Assembly (NCBI GenBank): GCA_964402505.1
Contig: CAYOCP010000023.1
Coordinates: 11,693 to 75,692, forward strand
DNA length: 64,000 bases
From: SLRI01 sp964402505
GTDB taxonomy: Bacteria > Pseudomonadota > Alphaproteobacteria > Geminicoccales > Geminicoccaceae
Direction: 5' to 3'
In this document: one piece after another, positions 54,257 to 62,726 of the stretch
Layout: every line of letters begins with the position of its first letter
Numbering within the stretch: the stretch's first letter is position 1
Made by a program: the position numbers and the translations under genes
The notes under the pieces: generated by a model
The model's input: only the letters and a program-made list of their open reading frames with translations
Databases searched by the model: none
What the model was told of the DNA's origin: nothing

Positions 54257-54520
54257 CTACGACAGCCTTTCATAGAGCGTCCGGGCCTCGACGGCCGGCC
54301 CGCGGCGCTCGCCCAGCGCCACCACCTTCAATACCGAGATGCCGGAAGGCGCCACCAGCGTGATCACGTCGCCCGGTCGCACCGTGCTGTGCACCTTCTC
54401 CACCAGCCGGTCATTGAGCCGGATGCGCCGCCGGCGGACCAGCTCCACCGCCAGCACCCGCTGCCTGATGAAGCGCGCGTGCCAGAGCCACTTGTCGAGG
54501 CGCAAGCCGGCCTCGGTCAC
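54257..54520 (-). CDS. S4-domain RNA-binding protein (Hsp15-like)
   Basis: 87 residues comprising one S4 domain (LRLDKWLWHARFIRQRVLAVELV at 6-28, then RIRLNDRLVEKVHSTVRPGD). This matches Hsp15/HslR, which in E. coli binds free 50S subunits carrying nascent chains. The E. coli protein has a longer basic C-terminal tail that is missing here. GTG 54520 is the start. It lies 27 nt downstream of the SUPV3L1-like helicase gene on the same strand, so both RNA-related genes likely share an mRNA. Confidence 0.85.
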   Translation of the reverse strand: MTEAGLRLDKWLWHARFIRQRVLAVELVRRRRIRLNDRLVEKVHSTVRPGDVITLVAPSGISVLKVVALGERRGPAVEARTLYERLS

Positions 54521-54547
54521 AAGACGACCCGAAGCCTGGAGCGATCC

Positions 54548-57121
54548 TCAGACACTGGCGGCAAGCTTGAGCCGCGCCAGCACGGCGAAGGGTGACGGGC
54601 CCGGCCCTGCCTGCGCGCGCTTCTTCCGATGCGCGGCACTCGCCCGCCGCCGCGGCTTGGCCCGCCTGATCTGAATGACGGTGCTCGATCCCTCGCCCTC
54701 GGCCGGCGCCGCGGCGCGAAAACCGAGGCCGGGCAGGAGCTCGCGGAACTCGTCGCGGGCGAGCCCGGTGGCGCTGATGAGCTCGCCCGGCAGCGCGAAC
54801 AGCACCTCGTCTCGGGCGAGACGGCGGAGTTGGGCCGCCACTCGCTCGACCATGTCGACACGCAGGGCCAGACCACCGATCCGGCGAAATCCGAGCGCCG
54901 CCAGCGCCGCGTGATCGGCCGGCAGCTCCTCGCCGCGCAGCGCCACCCGTCCGGCCGCCGGCTGCCAGACGCTTGTGTCATGGGCGACCGTGCCGCTCGC
55001 CAGCGCCACGAGCAGAGCGACAGCCTCCTGCGCCGCCGGCTTCAGCAAGGCGGGAAGAAAGATGTGGTGCACGCCGAGCCGCACGCCGAAGCGGGCCACC
55101 TCGCGCCGGTCGGCGGCGGAGAGCTGGCGGACGAGACCCGCCGCCTCGGCCGCATCCAGCGTGCCGAAGGCCTCCACCAGCCGATAGGCGATGCCTCGGG
55201 ATCCGGCCGAGAGAAACTCGCTCCGCGAGGCCGTATCGAGCGCCAGAAGCGGCCCGAGCCGGTCCGCCAGCCAGCGTGTCAGCCGCGCCTCGAGGCGACG
55301 CTCGACGGCGAGCCGCGCCTTCGTCGTCAGCTCGTCCGTCGCGGTCACCGCCACGTCCGGGCGAAGCCGCAGCGCACCCGGCCGGATGGTGGCGACCGCG
55401 GCCCCGCGCCAGACGATGCGCGACCCGACCACGGTGAAGGCACTGTCCGCCTCCTTCACGAGCTCGGCCGCGAGCCGGTCGAGACGACGGGCCACGGCCC
55501 GCCGCGCCGCGCCGGCGAAGAGCCGGTGCTGGCTCTCGAGCCCGCTGGCACCAAACGTGAAGGTGAAGCCTTCGAGCCGGCCCACCGAGTGGCCGTCGAC
55601 CACGACCTCTCCCGAGGGATCGACCTCGGCCGAAAGCTCGCCGCGCTCGCGCAGGCTCTTCAGGAGCGCCGCGGTCCGCCGGTCGACGAACTTCTGCGTC
55701 AGCCGCTCGTGCAGGGCGTCCGAGAGCCGATCCTCGACCGCCCGGGCCACCCCTTGCCAATGCCGTGGGTCATCGAACCAGCCCGCCCGATGCGAGAGGT
55801 AGGTCCAGGTGCGGACATGCGCGATGCGGCCGACCAGCGTGTCGATGTCGCCGTCCATGCGATCGAGCCTCGCGATCATCGAGCCGACCCAGTCGGTCGG
55901 CAGCACGGCGGCATCGCTGGTCAGGTGACGGAAGACGGTCGCGAGAAGCTGCAGATGCGCGTCCGTCAGCGTGCGGCGGAAATCGGGAATCTGGCAGACC
56001 TGCCAGAGCAGGCGCACGCCCGCCACACCCCGCGCCCTGGCGCGGATGTCCTCGCGGCCGGCCAGCATGCCGAGGCTGCGGTCGTCGAGCGCATCCCTGA
56101 CCTTGATCAGGCCGGCAGCCGGAGGGTCTGCGTCGAGGCTCTCGTGCAGGGCATCGAGGCTCGTGAAATCGAGCTGGCCGTTGCGCCACCGCAGCCGCTT
56201 CAGGGGCAGGAACTGGTGCGCCTCGACCGCCTCGACGATGCGCTCGTCGAGCGGGCCGCTGCCATTGGTCGTGCCGAACGTGCCGTCCGCCATGTGCCGC
56301 CCGGCACGCCCGGCGATCTGGCCGATCTCGGCCGCGGTCAGCCGCCGGTCCTGGCGACCGTCGAACTTGCGGAGCTGGGCAAAGGCTACGTGCCCGAGAT
56401 CCATGTTCAGCCCCATGCCGATGGCGTCGGTGGCGACCAGATGGTCGACCTCGCCCGACTGGTAGAGCGCCACCTGCGCGTTCCTGGTGCGCGGGCTGAG
56501 CGCGCCGAGCACGACGGCCGCCCCGCCCTTCTGGCGACGCATCACCTCGGCCAGGGTGTAGACATCGGCGGCGGTGAAGGCGACCACGGCACTGCGCCGC
56601 GGCAGCCGGTTGAGCTTGACCGGACCCACATGGCTCAGGATCGAGAAGCGCGGCCGGGTTATGATCAGCGCCTCCGGCACGAGCTGCTTCAGGAGCGGGC
56701 GGATGGTGTCGGACCCGAGGAAGAGGGTCTCCACCTCGCCCCGCGCGTGCAGGAGCCGGTCGGTGAAGACATGGCCGCGCTCGCGATCGGCGCAGAGCTG
56801 GATCTCGTCGACCGCGAGAAAGGCGAAGCGGCGATGGATCGGCATCGCCTCGACCGTCGCGATGACGAAGCGGGCGTCATCGCTGCCGATCTGCTCCTCG
56901 CCGGTCAGAAGAGCGACGGCGCCGGCCCCGCGCAGAAGGACGATGCGGTCGTAGATCTCGCGCGCCAGAAGCCGAAGCGGGAAGCCCATCACACCGCTGC
57001 CATGAGCGAGCATGCGCTCGACGGCATAATGCGTCTTGCCGGTGTTGGTCGGCCCGAGGACCGCCGCGACGCGGCCCGGATCCGCCGCCATGCGGGAGGA
57101 AAGAAGCGGCTCTCGCATCAT
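54548..57121 (-). CDS. SUPV3L1/Suv3-like RNA helicase
   Basis: 857 residues. Walker A is VLGPTNTGKTHYAVERM near 22-38, a DExx box is DEIQLC near 103, and the conserved SAT-like FTAADVYTLAEV and QIAGRAGRHMADGTFG regions complete a superfamily II helicase core. The order and motifs match alphaproteobacterial relatives of mitochondrial SUV3. A long C-terminal region (about 480-857) ends in basic residues (RRAKPRRRASAAHRKKRAQ) that should bind RNA. The probable role is RNA unwinding in degradation or ribosome assembly. ATG 57121 with ATG 57118 beside it are equivalent; the frame goes to 57157 but the added residues precede no domain. Confidence 0.87.
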   Translation of the reverse strand: MMREPLLSSRMAADPGRVAAVLGPTNTGKTHYAVERMLAHGSGVMGFPLRLLAREIYDRIVLLRGAGAVALLTGEEQIGSDDARFVIATVEAMPIHRRFAFLAVDEIQLCADRERGHVFTDRLLHARGEVETLFLGSDTIRPLLKQLVPEALIITRPRFSILSHVGPVKLNRLPRRSAVVAFTAADVYTLAEVMRRQKGGAAVVLGALSPRTRNAQVALYQSGEVDHLVATDAIGMGLNMDLGHVAFAQLRKFDGRQDRRLTAAEIGQIAGRAGRHMADGTFGTTNGSGPLDERIVEAVEAHQFLPLKRLRWRNGQLDFTSLDALHESLDADPPAAGLIKVRDALDDRSLGMLAGREDIRARARGVAGVRLLWQVCQIPDFRRTLTDAHLQLLATVFRHLTSDAAVLPTDWVGSMIARLDRMDGDIDTLVGRIAHVRTWTYLSHRAGWFDDPRHWQGVARAVEDRLSDALHERLTQKFVDRRTAALLKSLRERGELSAEVDPSGEVVVDGHSVGRLEGFTFTFGASGLESQHRLFAGAARRAVARRLDRLAAELVKEADSAFTVVGSRIVWRGAAVATIRPGALRLRPDVAVTATDELTTKARLAVERRLEARLTRWLADRLGPLLALDTASRSEFLSAGSRGIAYRLVEAFGTLDAAEAAGLVRQLSAADRREVARFGVRLGVHHIFLPALLKPAAQEAVALLVALASGTVAHDTSVWQPAAGRVALRGEELPADHAALAALGFRRIGGLALRVDMVERVAAQLRRLARDEVLFALPGELISATGLARDEFRELLPGLGFRAAAPAEGEGSSTVIQIRRAKPRRRASAAHRKKRAQAGPGPSPFAVLARLKLAASV

Positions 57122-57284
57122 GCATCGAGAATGTCGCCCGGCCGTCGCGTTTGGCAAGTGCTTTCACCGCCCGTGCGGTCCTCCGACCATTCCGGATCAG
57201 GGAAAACGTGCGCCGGCCACCACGAGATACGGTGCAAGGCGGCGTTCCGCCCGGTGCGAAGGTGATCCGGTCCAGCCACAGTAC

Positions 57285-57313
57285 CTTGAAGGCGGCCCGC
57301 CAATTGCCCACCT
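57285..57313 (+). promoter_or_regulatory. Candidate heat-shock (sigma-32) promoter of htpG
   Basis: CTTGAA at 57285-57290 matches the sigma-32 -35 exactly. After 15 nt, GCCCACCT (57306-57313) matches five of seven defined positions of CCCCATNT. The ATG follows 43 nt later. Its position in front of an HSP90 gene makes it plausible. Confidence 0.45.
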
Positions 57314-57355
57314 CACTCCGGCGAGCACAATCCCTTCGCCCAGGTTCAGGTGCCC

Positions 57356-59248
57356 ATGACGGATATGGTTCAACCCTTCGAGGCCGAGGTCGGCCGCGTT
57401 CTCGATCTGGTCATCAACTCGCTCTACAAGGAGCGGGAGATCTTCCTGCGCGAGCTGGTCTCGAATGCCTCGGATGCTTGCGACAAGCTGCGCTACGCCT
57501 CGCTTTCGCAGCCCGAGCTGCTCGGCACCGACACCGAGCTCAGGATCGAGATCTTCGCCGATCCGGACGCAGCGCTGCTGACCATCCGCGACAACGGCAT
57601 CGGCATGGATCGTGACGAGCTCGCGGCCAATCTCGGCACCATCGCCCGCTCCGGCACCGCCCGCTTCCTCGAGGCAGCCGAGCAGCAGAAGAATGGTGAC
57701 GTCAAGCTGATCGGCCAGTTCGGCGTCGGCTTCTACGCCGCCTTCATGGTCGCCGACCGGGTGGTCGTGCAGAGCCGCAAGGCCGGCGAGGAGACGACTT
57801 GGCTCTGGGTCTCGGACGGACGCCAGGGCTTCACCGTGAGCGAGGCGCCGGAGGCGGGACCGCGCGGGGTGACGGTGACCCTGCACCTCAAGGAGGACGC
57901 CAAGGAGTTCCTCTCGGAATGGCGGCTGCGCGAGATCGTTCGCCGCTACAGCGACCACATCGCCTTCCCGATCCTTCTGCAGGTCAAGCCGAAGGCGGGC
58001 GAGAAGGAAGCGAAAGAGGAGAAGGCACCCGAGAAGATCAACGAGGGCGGAGCGCTCTGGACCCGGCCGAAGGCCGAGATCAGCGACGAGCAATACAAGG
58101 AGTTCTACCACCACGTCGCCCACGCGTTCGACGACCCTTTCGCGCGTGTGCATTTCACCGCCGAGGGTCAGCTCAGCTACACCGCCCTTCTCTTCGTTCC
58201 CTCCATGCGCCCGTTCGACGTCTACGACCCCAAGCGCCGCCACGGGGTGAAGCTTTACGTCCGAAGGGTCTTCATCACCGATGACGTCGAGGCGCTGATG
58301 CCGCGCTATCTGCGCTTCGTCGCCGGCGTGGTCGACAGCGAGGACCTCCAGCTCAACGTCAGCCGCGAGACGCTGCAGCACGGCGCCGTCGTGCAGAAGA
58401 TGAGGAAAGTGCTGGTCAAGCGACTGCTCGACGAGCTGGCGCGGAAGGCGAAGGAAGAGGGCTACGAAAAGTTCTGGACCGAGTTCGGGCCGCTGCTCAA
58501 GGAGGGGCTTTTCGAGGACCAGGAGAACCGCCAGAAGCTCCTCGAGCTCGCCCGCTTCCGCTCGACCCATGGCAGCGGCTGGACGACGCTCGAGGACTAT
58601 GTCGGGCGGATGAAGGAGGGCCAGGGCGATATCTTTTACATCACCGGCACGAGCGTCGAGTCGCTGCGCTCCAGCCCGCAGCTCGAGATGGCGAGGGCGA
58701 AGGACGTCGAGGTGCTGCTCTTCGAGGACCCGGTCGACGAGTTCTGGCTGCCGGAGGTCGGCGAGTACGAGGGCAAGAAGCTCCGCTCGCTGACCAAGAG
58801 CGATGTCGACCTTTCGTCGATCCAGGGAGCCGAGAAGCCGGAGACGCCGGCCGCCGACCAGGCGGGCGTCGACAAGCTGATCGCCCGCCTCAAGCTTACG
58901 CTCGGCGAGCAGGTGAAGGATGTGCGCGCCTCCAAGCGTCTGAAGGAGAGCGCCGTCTGCCTCGTCGCCGACGATGCGGGCATGGATCTTCGCCTGGGAC
59001 GGATGCTCAAGGGACACGAGCAGTTCGCCGGTGCCACGCAACCCATCCTCGAGATCAACCCGGAGCACGCGCTGATCGACCGGCTGCGCCGGATGGTCGA
59101 CGACGCGACGGCGGCTCCCGATCTCGACGAGCTGGCCTTTCTGTTGCTCGATCAGGCGCGTATCATCGAAGGCGAGCCGGTGCCCGATCCCGGCGCCTTC
59201 TCCAGACGAATGAGCCGCTATCTCGCCCGCAGCGTCGAGGCTGCCTGA
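57356..59248 (+). CDS. htpG: HSP90-family molecular chaperone HtpG
   Basis: 630 residues. The GHKL ATPase domain has FLRELVSNASDACDKLRY near 27-44, IRDNGIGMDRDEL near 77 and GQFGVGFYAAFMVADRV near 118. A middle domain carries the catalytic arginine region (NVSRETLQHG near 333) and a C-terminal dimerisation domain. It assists folding of client proteins under heat and oxidative stress, in the cytosol. ATG 57356 is used; GTG 57350 would add two residues. gabD follows after 52 nt on the same strand. Confidence 0.95.
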   Translation: MTDMVQPFEAEVGRVLDLVINSLYKEREIFLRELVSNASDACDKLRYASLSQPELLGTDTELRIEIFADPDAALLTIRDNGIGMDRDELAANLGTIARSGTARFLEAAEQQKNGDVKLIGQFGVGFYAAFMVADRVVVQSRKAGEETTWLWVSDGRQGFTVSEAPEAGPRGVTVTLHLKEDAKEFLSEWRLREIVRRYSDHIAFPILLQVKPKAGEKEAKEEKAPEKINEGGALWTRPKAEISDEQYKEFYHHVAHAFDDPFARVHFTAEGQLSYTALLFVPSMRPFDVYDPKRRHGVKLYVRRVFITDDVEALMPRYLRFVAGVVDSEDLQLNVSRETLQHGAVVQKMRKVLVKRLLDELARKAKEEGYEKFWTEFGPLLKEGLFEDQENRQKLLELARFRSTHGSGWTTLEDYVGRMKEGQGDIFYITGTSVESLRSSPQLEMARAKDVEVLLFEDPVDEFWLPEVGEYEGKKLRSLTKSDVDLSSIQGAEKPETPAADQAGVDKLIARLKLTLGEQVKDVRASKRLKESAVCLVADDAGMDLRLGRMLKGHEQFAGATQPILEINPEHALIDRLRRMVDDATAAPDLDELAFLLLDQARIIEGEPVPDPGAFSRRMSRYLARSVEAA

Positions 59249-59300
59249 CCCGCCGCAGCCCAAGAGCTGCAAGACCAGGAACCATCAGAGGGAGAACGAC

Positions 59301-60782
59301 ATGGCCGTCGCACTGAAGGACATCCGAAACGCACTCGGCGACAAGAAGCTCTTCATCGAGCGCTGCTACATCGATGGCGAATGGGTCGCCGCCGACAGCG
59401 GCAAGACGTTCGACGTCACCGACCCCGCCACCGGCGAGCGGCTCGGCAGCGTCCCCGACATGGGGGTCGAGGAGACCCGCCGCGCCATCGAGGCAGCCGA
59501 GGCCGCCCTGCCGGCCTGGCGCGCCAAGACCGGCAAGGAGCGGGCGGCGATCCTCAAGAAGTGGTTCGACCTCATCACCGAGGCCAAGGAGGATCTCGGC
59601 TACCTGATGACCCGCGAGCAGGGCAAGCCCTTGCCCGAGGCCATGGGCGAGGTCACCTACGGCGCCTCCTTCGTCGAGTGGTTCGCCGAGGAGGCCAAGC
59701 GCATCTACGGCGACGTCATCCCGCAGACCGTCGCCAGCCGCCGCATCCTGGCGATCAAGCAGCCGGTCGGCGTCTGCGCTGCCATCACGCCCTGGAACTT
59801 CCCGAACGCGATGATCACCCGGAAATGCGCGCCGGGCCTCGCCGTCGGCTGCACCTTCGTCGTCAAGCCGGCCTCGATGACCCCCTATTCGGCGCTGGCC
59901 CTGGCCGAGCTCGCCGAGCGGGCCGGCATGCCCAAGGGCGTCTTCAACATCGTTACCGGCAGCGCCCGCACCATCGGCGGCGAGCTGACCTCCAACAAGA
60001 AGGTGCGCAAGGTCTCGTTCACCGGCTCCACCGACGTCGGCAAGCTCCTGCTCAAGCAGTGCGCCGACACGGTCAAGCGCGTCTCCATGGAGCTCGGCGG
60101 CCACGCCCCCTTCATCGTCTTCGACGACGCCGACGTCGACGCCGCGGTCCAGGGCGCCGTCGTCTGCAAGTTCAGGAATTGCGGCCAGACCTGCGTCTGC
60201 ACCAACCGCATCTACGTGCAGGCCGGCATCTACGACCAGTTCGTCGAGAAGCTCAAGACGGCGACCGCCGCACTCAAGGTCGGCCACGGCACCGAGAAGG
60301 GTGTCGAGGTCGGCCCGCTCATCGAGCAGGCGGCCCTCCAGAAGTCCAAGGAGCATGTCGAGGACGCCGTCGCCAAGGGGGCGGTGCTGACCCTGGGCGG
60401 CAAGCCGCACGAGCTCGGCGGCCTCTTCTTCGAGCCGACCGTGCTCGCCAACTGCAACGCCGACATGAAGATCGCTCACGAGGAGACCTTCGGCCCGGTG
60501 GCCCCGGTCTTCAAGTTCGAGACCGAGGAGGAGGTCATCAAGCTCGCCAATGACAGCGATGTGGGCCTCGCCGGCTACTTCTACGCCCGCGATATCGGCC
60601 GCGTCTTCCGCGTCGCCGAGGCGATGGAGGTCGGACTCATCGGCGTCAATGACGGCGTGATCGCCGTCGAGGTGGCGCCCTTCGGCGGTGTCAAGGAGAG
60701 CGGGCTCGGTCGCGAGGGCTCGAAATACGGCGTCGACGAGTATCTCGAGATCAAGTACGTCAGCCTCGGCGGCATCAGCTAG
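59301..60782 (+). CDS. gabD: NAD(P)-dependent succinate-semialdehyde dehydrogenase
   Basis: 493 residues of the aldehyde dehydrogenase superfamily. ITPWNFPNAMITRKCAPGLAVG near 155, the NAD motif FTGSTDVGKLL near 237, the general base glutamate in SMELGGHAPFIVFDDAD near 258-272 and the catalytic cysteine in FRNCGQTCVCTNRIY near 289 all match GabD-type enzymes. It oxidises succinate semialdehyde to succinate in GABA degradation. ATG 59301 has the strong site GAGGGAG. Other medium-chain semialdehydes are possible substrates. No gabT or gabP is adjacent. Confidence 0.9.
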   Translation: MAVALKDIRNALGDKKLFIERCYIDGEWVAADSGKTFDVTDPATGERLGSVPDMGVEETRRAIEAAEAALPAWRAKTGKERAAILKKWFDLITEAKEDLGYLMTREQGKPLPEAMGEVTYGASFVEWFAEEAKRIYGDVIPQTVASRRILAIKQPVGVCAAITPWNFPNAMITRKCAPGLAVGCTFVVKPASMTPYSALALAELAERAGMPKGVFNIVTGSARTIGGELTSNKKVRKVSFTGSTDVGKLLLKQCADTVKRVSMELGGHAPFIVFDDADVDAAVQGAVVCKFRNCGQTCVCTNRIYVQAGIYDQFVEKLKTATAALKVGHGTEKGVEVGPLIEQAALQKSKEHVEDAVAKGAVLTLGGKPHELGGLFFEPTVLANCNADMKIAHEETFGPVAPVFKFETEEEVIKLANDSDVGLAGYFYARDIGRVFRVAEAMEVGLIGVNDGVIAVEVAPFGGVKESGLGREGSKYGVDEYLEIKYVSLGGIS

Positions 60783-60905
60783 CCGCCGGGTCCGTCCGGG
60801 TTCGCGGCCTCGGTCTTGTCGCGAACCCGGCCACGGCTTTCCTGCACCTGCGCCAGGCGCGCCCGACAAGAAACCTCACCCCGGCAGGTCAGCCGCACGT
60901 CGTGC

Positions 60906-60934
60906 TTGACGGCGTGTTCATGCCGGCATACACT
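60906..60934 (+). promoter_or_regulatory. Predicted sigma-70 promoter of the ArsR-led cluster (leaderless)
   Basis: TTGACG (60906-60911) and TACACT (60929-60934) are 17 nt apart, a good sigma-70 match. The -10 box ends seven bases before the ATG at 60942, so the transcript would begin at or next to the start codon and be leaderless. No Shine-Dalgarno sequence precedes the ATG. Confidence 0.6.
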
Positions 60935-60949
60935 TAACCTCATGGTTAA
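60934..60949. promoter_or_regulatory. Candidate ArsR operator: perfect inverted repeat over the start codon
   Basis: TTAACC (60934-60939), four bases, GGTTAA (60944-60949). It covers the end of the -10 box, the presumed transcription start and the ATG, the right place for autorepression by the ArsR protein encoded here. Confidence 0.6.
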
Positions 60950-61379
60950 CTTTTCGCCGCCGGACCTCGATCGCACATTCGCCGCCCTCGCCGATCCGAC
61001 CCGCCGCGCCCTGCTCGCCCGGCTCGGCGAGGCGGAGACGCTCTCGATCAGCGAGCTCGCGGAGCCCTTCTCGATCTCGCTGCCGGCCGTCATGAAGCAC
61101 CTCGCGGTGCTCAACCATGCGGGCCTGGTTGAACGCCGAAAAGTCGGGCGCACCGTGACCTGCCGGCTGAATGCCGGCCCCATCCGGGACGCGATCGACT
61201 GGCTCGAGCGCTACGAGCGGTTCTGGTCCGAGAGCCTCGATCGCCTGGCTGCCTTTCTCGACGAAGAAGGTGCAGAAGCATGTCCGCCACAGACACCCGA
61301 CCACGCCTCACGCTCGAAAGACGCCTCGCCGCACCCCGCTCCGCGGTCTTCGCCGCCTGGACCGACCCCGAGAAGCTGA
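60942..61379 (+). CDS. ArsR-family winged-helix transcriptional regulator
   Basis: 145 residues. The winged helix spans about 5-90: LDRTFAALADPTRRALLARLGEAE, ISELAEPFSISLPAVMKHLAVLNHAGLVERRKVGRT. No arsenic-type cysteine motif is present. It belongs to the subgroup found next to SRPBCC (AHSA1-like) genes. The last 33 codons overlap the following SRPBCC gene in another frame, giving a proline/serine-rich tail; the overlap (100 nt) is unusual and couples expression. It probably represses its own operon through the inverted repeat over its start codon. The inducer is unknown. Confidence 0.87.
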   Translation: MVNFSPPDLDRTFAALADPTRRALLARLGEAETLSISELAEPFSISLPAVMKHLAVLNHAGLVERRKVGRTVTCRLNAGPIRDAIDWLERYERFWSESLDRLAAFLDEEGAEACPPQTPDHASRSKDASPHPAPRSSPPGPTPRS

Positions 61380-61720
61380 GCCGCTGGTTCGGCCCCGGTC
61401 CCGTCTCGGTCCTCGAGGCGCAGCTGAGCGTCTGCGAAGGCGGCAGCTACCGCATCGTCATGCTCGACGGCGAAGGCGGACGCCACGAGGTCGGCGGCAT
61501 GTACCGGGAAGTCGTCGCCGGCGAGAGGCTCGTCTTCACCTGGGCCTGGCGGAGCATGCCGGAAAGGGAGTCGCTGGTGACGGTGCTGCTGCGGGACGAC
61601 GGCGACGGCACACTCCTGACGCTGGTCCACGAGCAGTTCCGGGCCGAGGCGACCCGCGATCGCCACAGACATGGCTGGACCGGCTCGCTCGACAAGCTCG
61701 AAGCCCTTCTTGCGAACTAA
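61280..61720 (+). CDS. SRPBCC/AHSA1-domain protein
   Basis: 146 residues with an AHSA1-type START-like fold: LTLERRLAAPRSAVFAAWTDPEKLSRWFGP at 10-39, then GGSYRIVMLDGEG and a central VGGMYREVVAGERLVFTWAW. A C-terminal helix (WTGSLDKLEALL) closes the hydrophobic cavity. Such proteins bind a small hydrophobic ligand, but the ligand here is unknown. ATG 61280 lies inside the arsR gene, 100 nt before its stop. A second family member is two genes downstream (62198-62656). Confidence 0.85.
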   Translation: MSATDTRPRLTLERRLAAPRSAVFAAWTDPEKLSRWFGPGPVSVLEAQLSVCEGGSYRIVMLDGEGGRHEVGGMYREVVAGERLVFTWAWRSMPERESLVTVLLRDDGDGTLLTLVHEQFRAEATRDRHRHGWTGSLDKLEALLAN

Positions 61721-61756
61721 AACGTACACCCTCGAACCCCCAAGGGAAGAACGACG

Positions 61757-62140
61757 ATGTCCTGGTCGCACGGTGTCTTTCACTGGAACGAGCTTTTGAC
61801 CTGGGACGCGGAGCGCGCCAGGCGCTTCTACGGCCTGACCATCGGCTGGACCTTCGAGGATCATCCGATGCCCGACGGCAAGTACTGGGTCGCCCGGATG
61901 GGCGAGCGCTATGTCGGCGGCCTGTTCGAGCTGAGAAAGCCCGAGTTCGAGGGCGTCGGCGAAGCCTGGATGCCCTATCTCGCGGTCGACGACGTCGATG
62001 CCAGAGCCGCCAAGGCGGTCGCCGCCGGCGCCGAGCTCAGGCGCCCGCTCTTCGACGTGCCCATGGTCGGCCGCATCGCCATGCTGCGCCAGCCGGGCGG
62101 TGCCGGCATCGGCTGGATCACCCCGGCCCGCCAGGACTGA
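61757..62140 (+). CDS. VOC-family (glyoxalase/bleomycin-resistance-like) protein
   Basis: 127 residues with one VOC module. HGVFHWNELLTWDAERARRFYGLTIGWTFED is the first half, with a probable metal histidine or glutamate in FHWNE, and YLAVDDVDARAAKAVAAGAEL followed by RIAMLRQPGGAGIGWI is the second. Two modules are normally needed for a metal site, so it likely dimerises. Substrate unknown. ATG 61757 is preceded by AAGGGAAG. It sits between two SRPBCC genes of the ArsR-controlled cluster. Confidence 0.85.
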   Translation: MSWSHGVFHWNELLTWDAERARRFYGLTIGWTFEDHPMPDGKYWVARMGERYVGGLFELRKPEFEGVGEAWMPYLAVDDVDARAAKAVAAGAELRRPLFDVPMVGRIAMLRQPGGAGIGWITPARQD

Positions 62141-62197
62141 CGGCGGAAGTGCCTCGGCACGACCCGGGGCAGCACCGCTCCTGAAGAAGGGAAAACC

Positions 62198-62656
62198 ATG
62201 GCCACCGCCTCGACCGCGACCGAAGCACCGATCGAGCTCCGCATCACCCGCACCCTCGACGCTCCCCCCGAGCGGGTCTTCGCCGCCTGGACCGACCCGG
62301 CTCAGCTCGCCCGCTGGTGGGGACCAAGGACCTTCACCCTGCCCTCCCTCGAAGCCGACATCCGCCCCGGCGGCAAATGGCGCGCCTGCATCCGCTCGCC
62401 CGAGGGCGAGGACCATTGGATGAGCGGCACCTACGAGGAGATCGACCCGGTCGAGCGCCTCGTCCTCAGCTTCGCCTGGGAGGAGCCCGACGCGCTCCGG
62501 ACGCTGATCACGGTCACCCTGAAGGAGGAAGCCGCGGGCAAGACGCGCCTCGTCTTCCACCAGACCCCGTTCCGAAGCACCGAGAGCCGCGACAGCCACA
62601 TGGGCGGCTGGACCAGCTGCCTCGAGCGCCTCGACGATCTCCTCGAGCACGCCTGA
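62198..62656 (+). CDS. SRPBCC/AHSA1-domain protein
   Basis: 152 residues, AHSA1-like: IELRITRTLDAPPERVFAAWTDPAQLARWWGP at 11-42, then FTLPSLEADIRPGGKWRACI and GTYEEIDPVERLVLSFAWEE. The C-terminal segment ESRDSHMGGWTSCLERLDDLL forms the closing helix. It resembles the first SRPBCC protein of this cluster and may have arisen by duplication, though each has diverged. ATG 62198 is preceded by GAAGAAGGG. The ligand is unknown. Confidence 0.85.
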   Translation: MATASTATEAPIELRITRTLDAPPERVFAAWTDPAQLARWWGPRTFTLPSLEADIRPGGKWRACIRSPEGEDHWMSGTYEEIDPVERLVLSFAWEEPDALRTLITVTLKEEAAGKTRLVFHQTPFRSTESRDSHMGGWTSCLERLDDLLEHA

Positions 62657-62726
62657 AGCCGCGGCCGGGAGACAAAGGGACCACGACCGCCGCACCATCC
62701 CGATCCACAGCATTGGCGAGGCTGAA

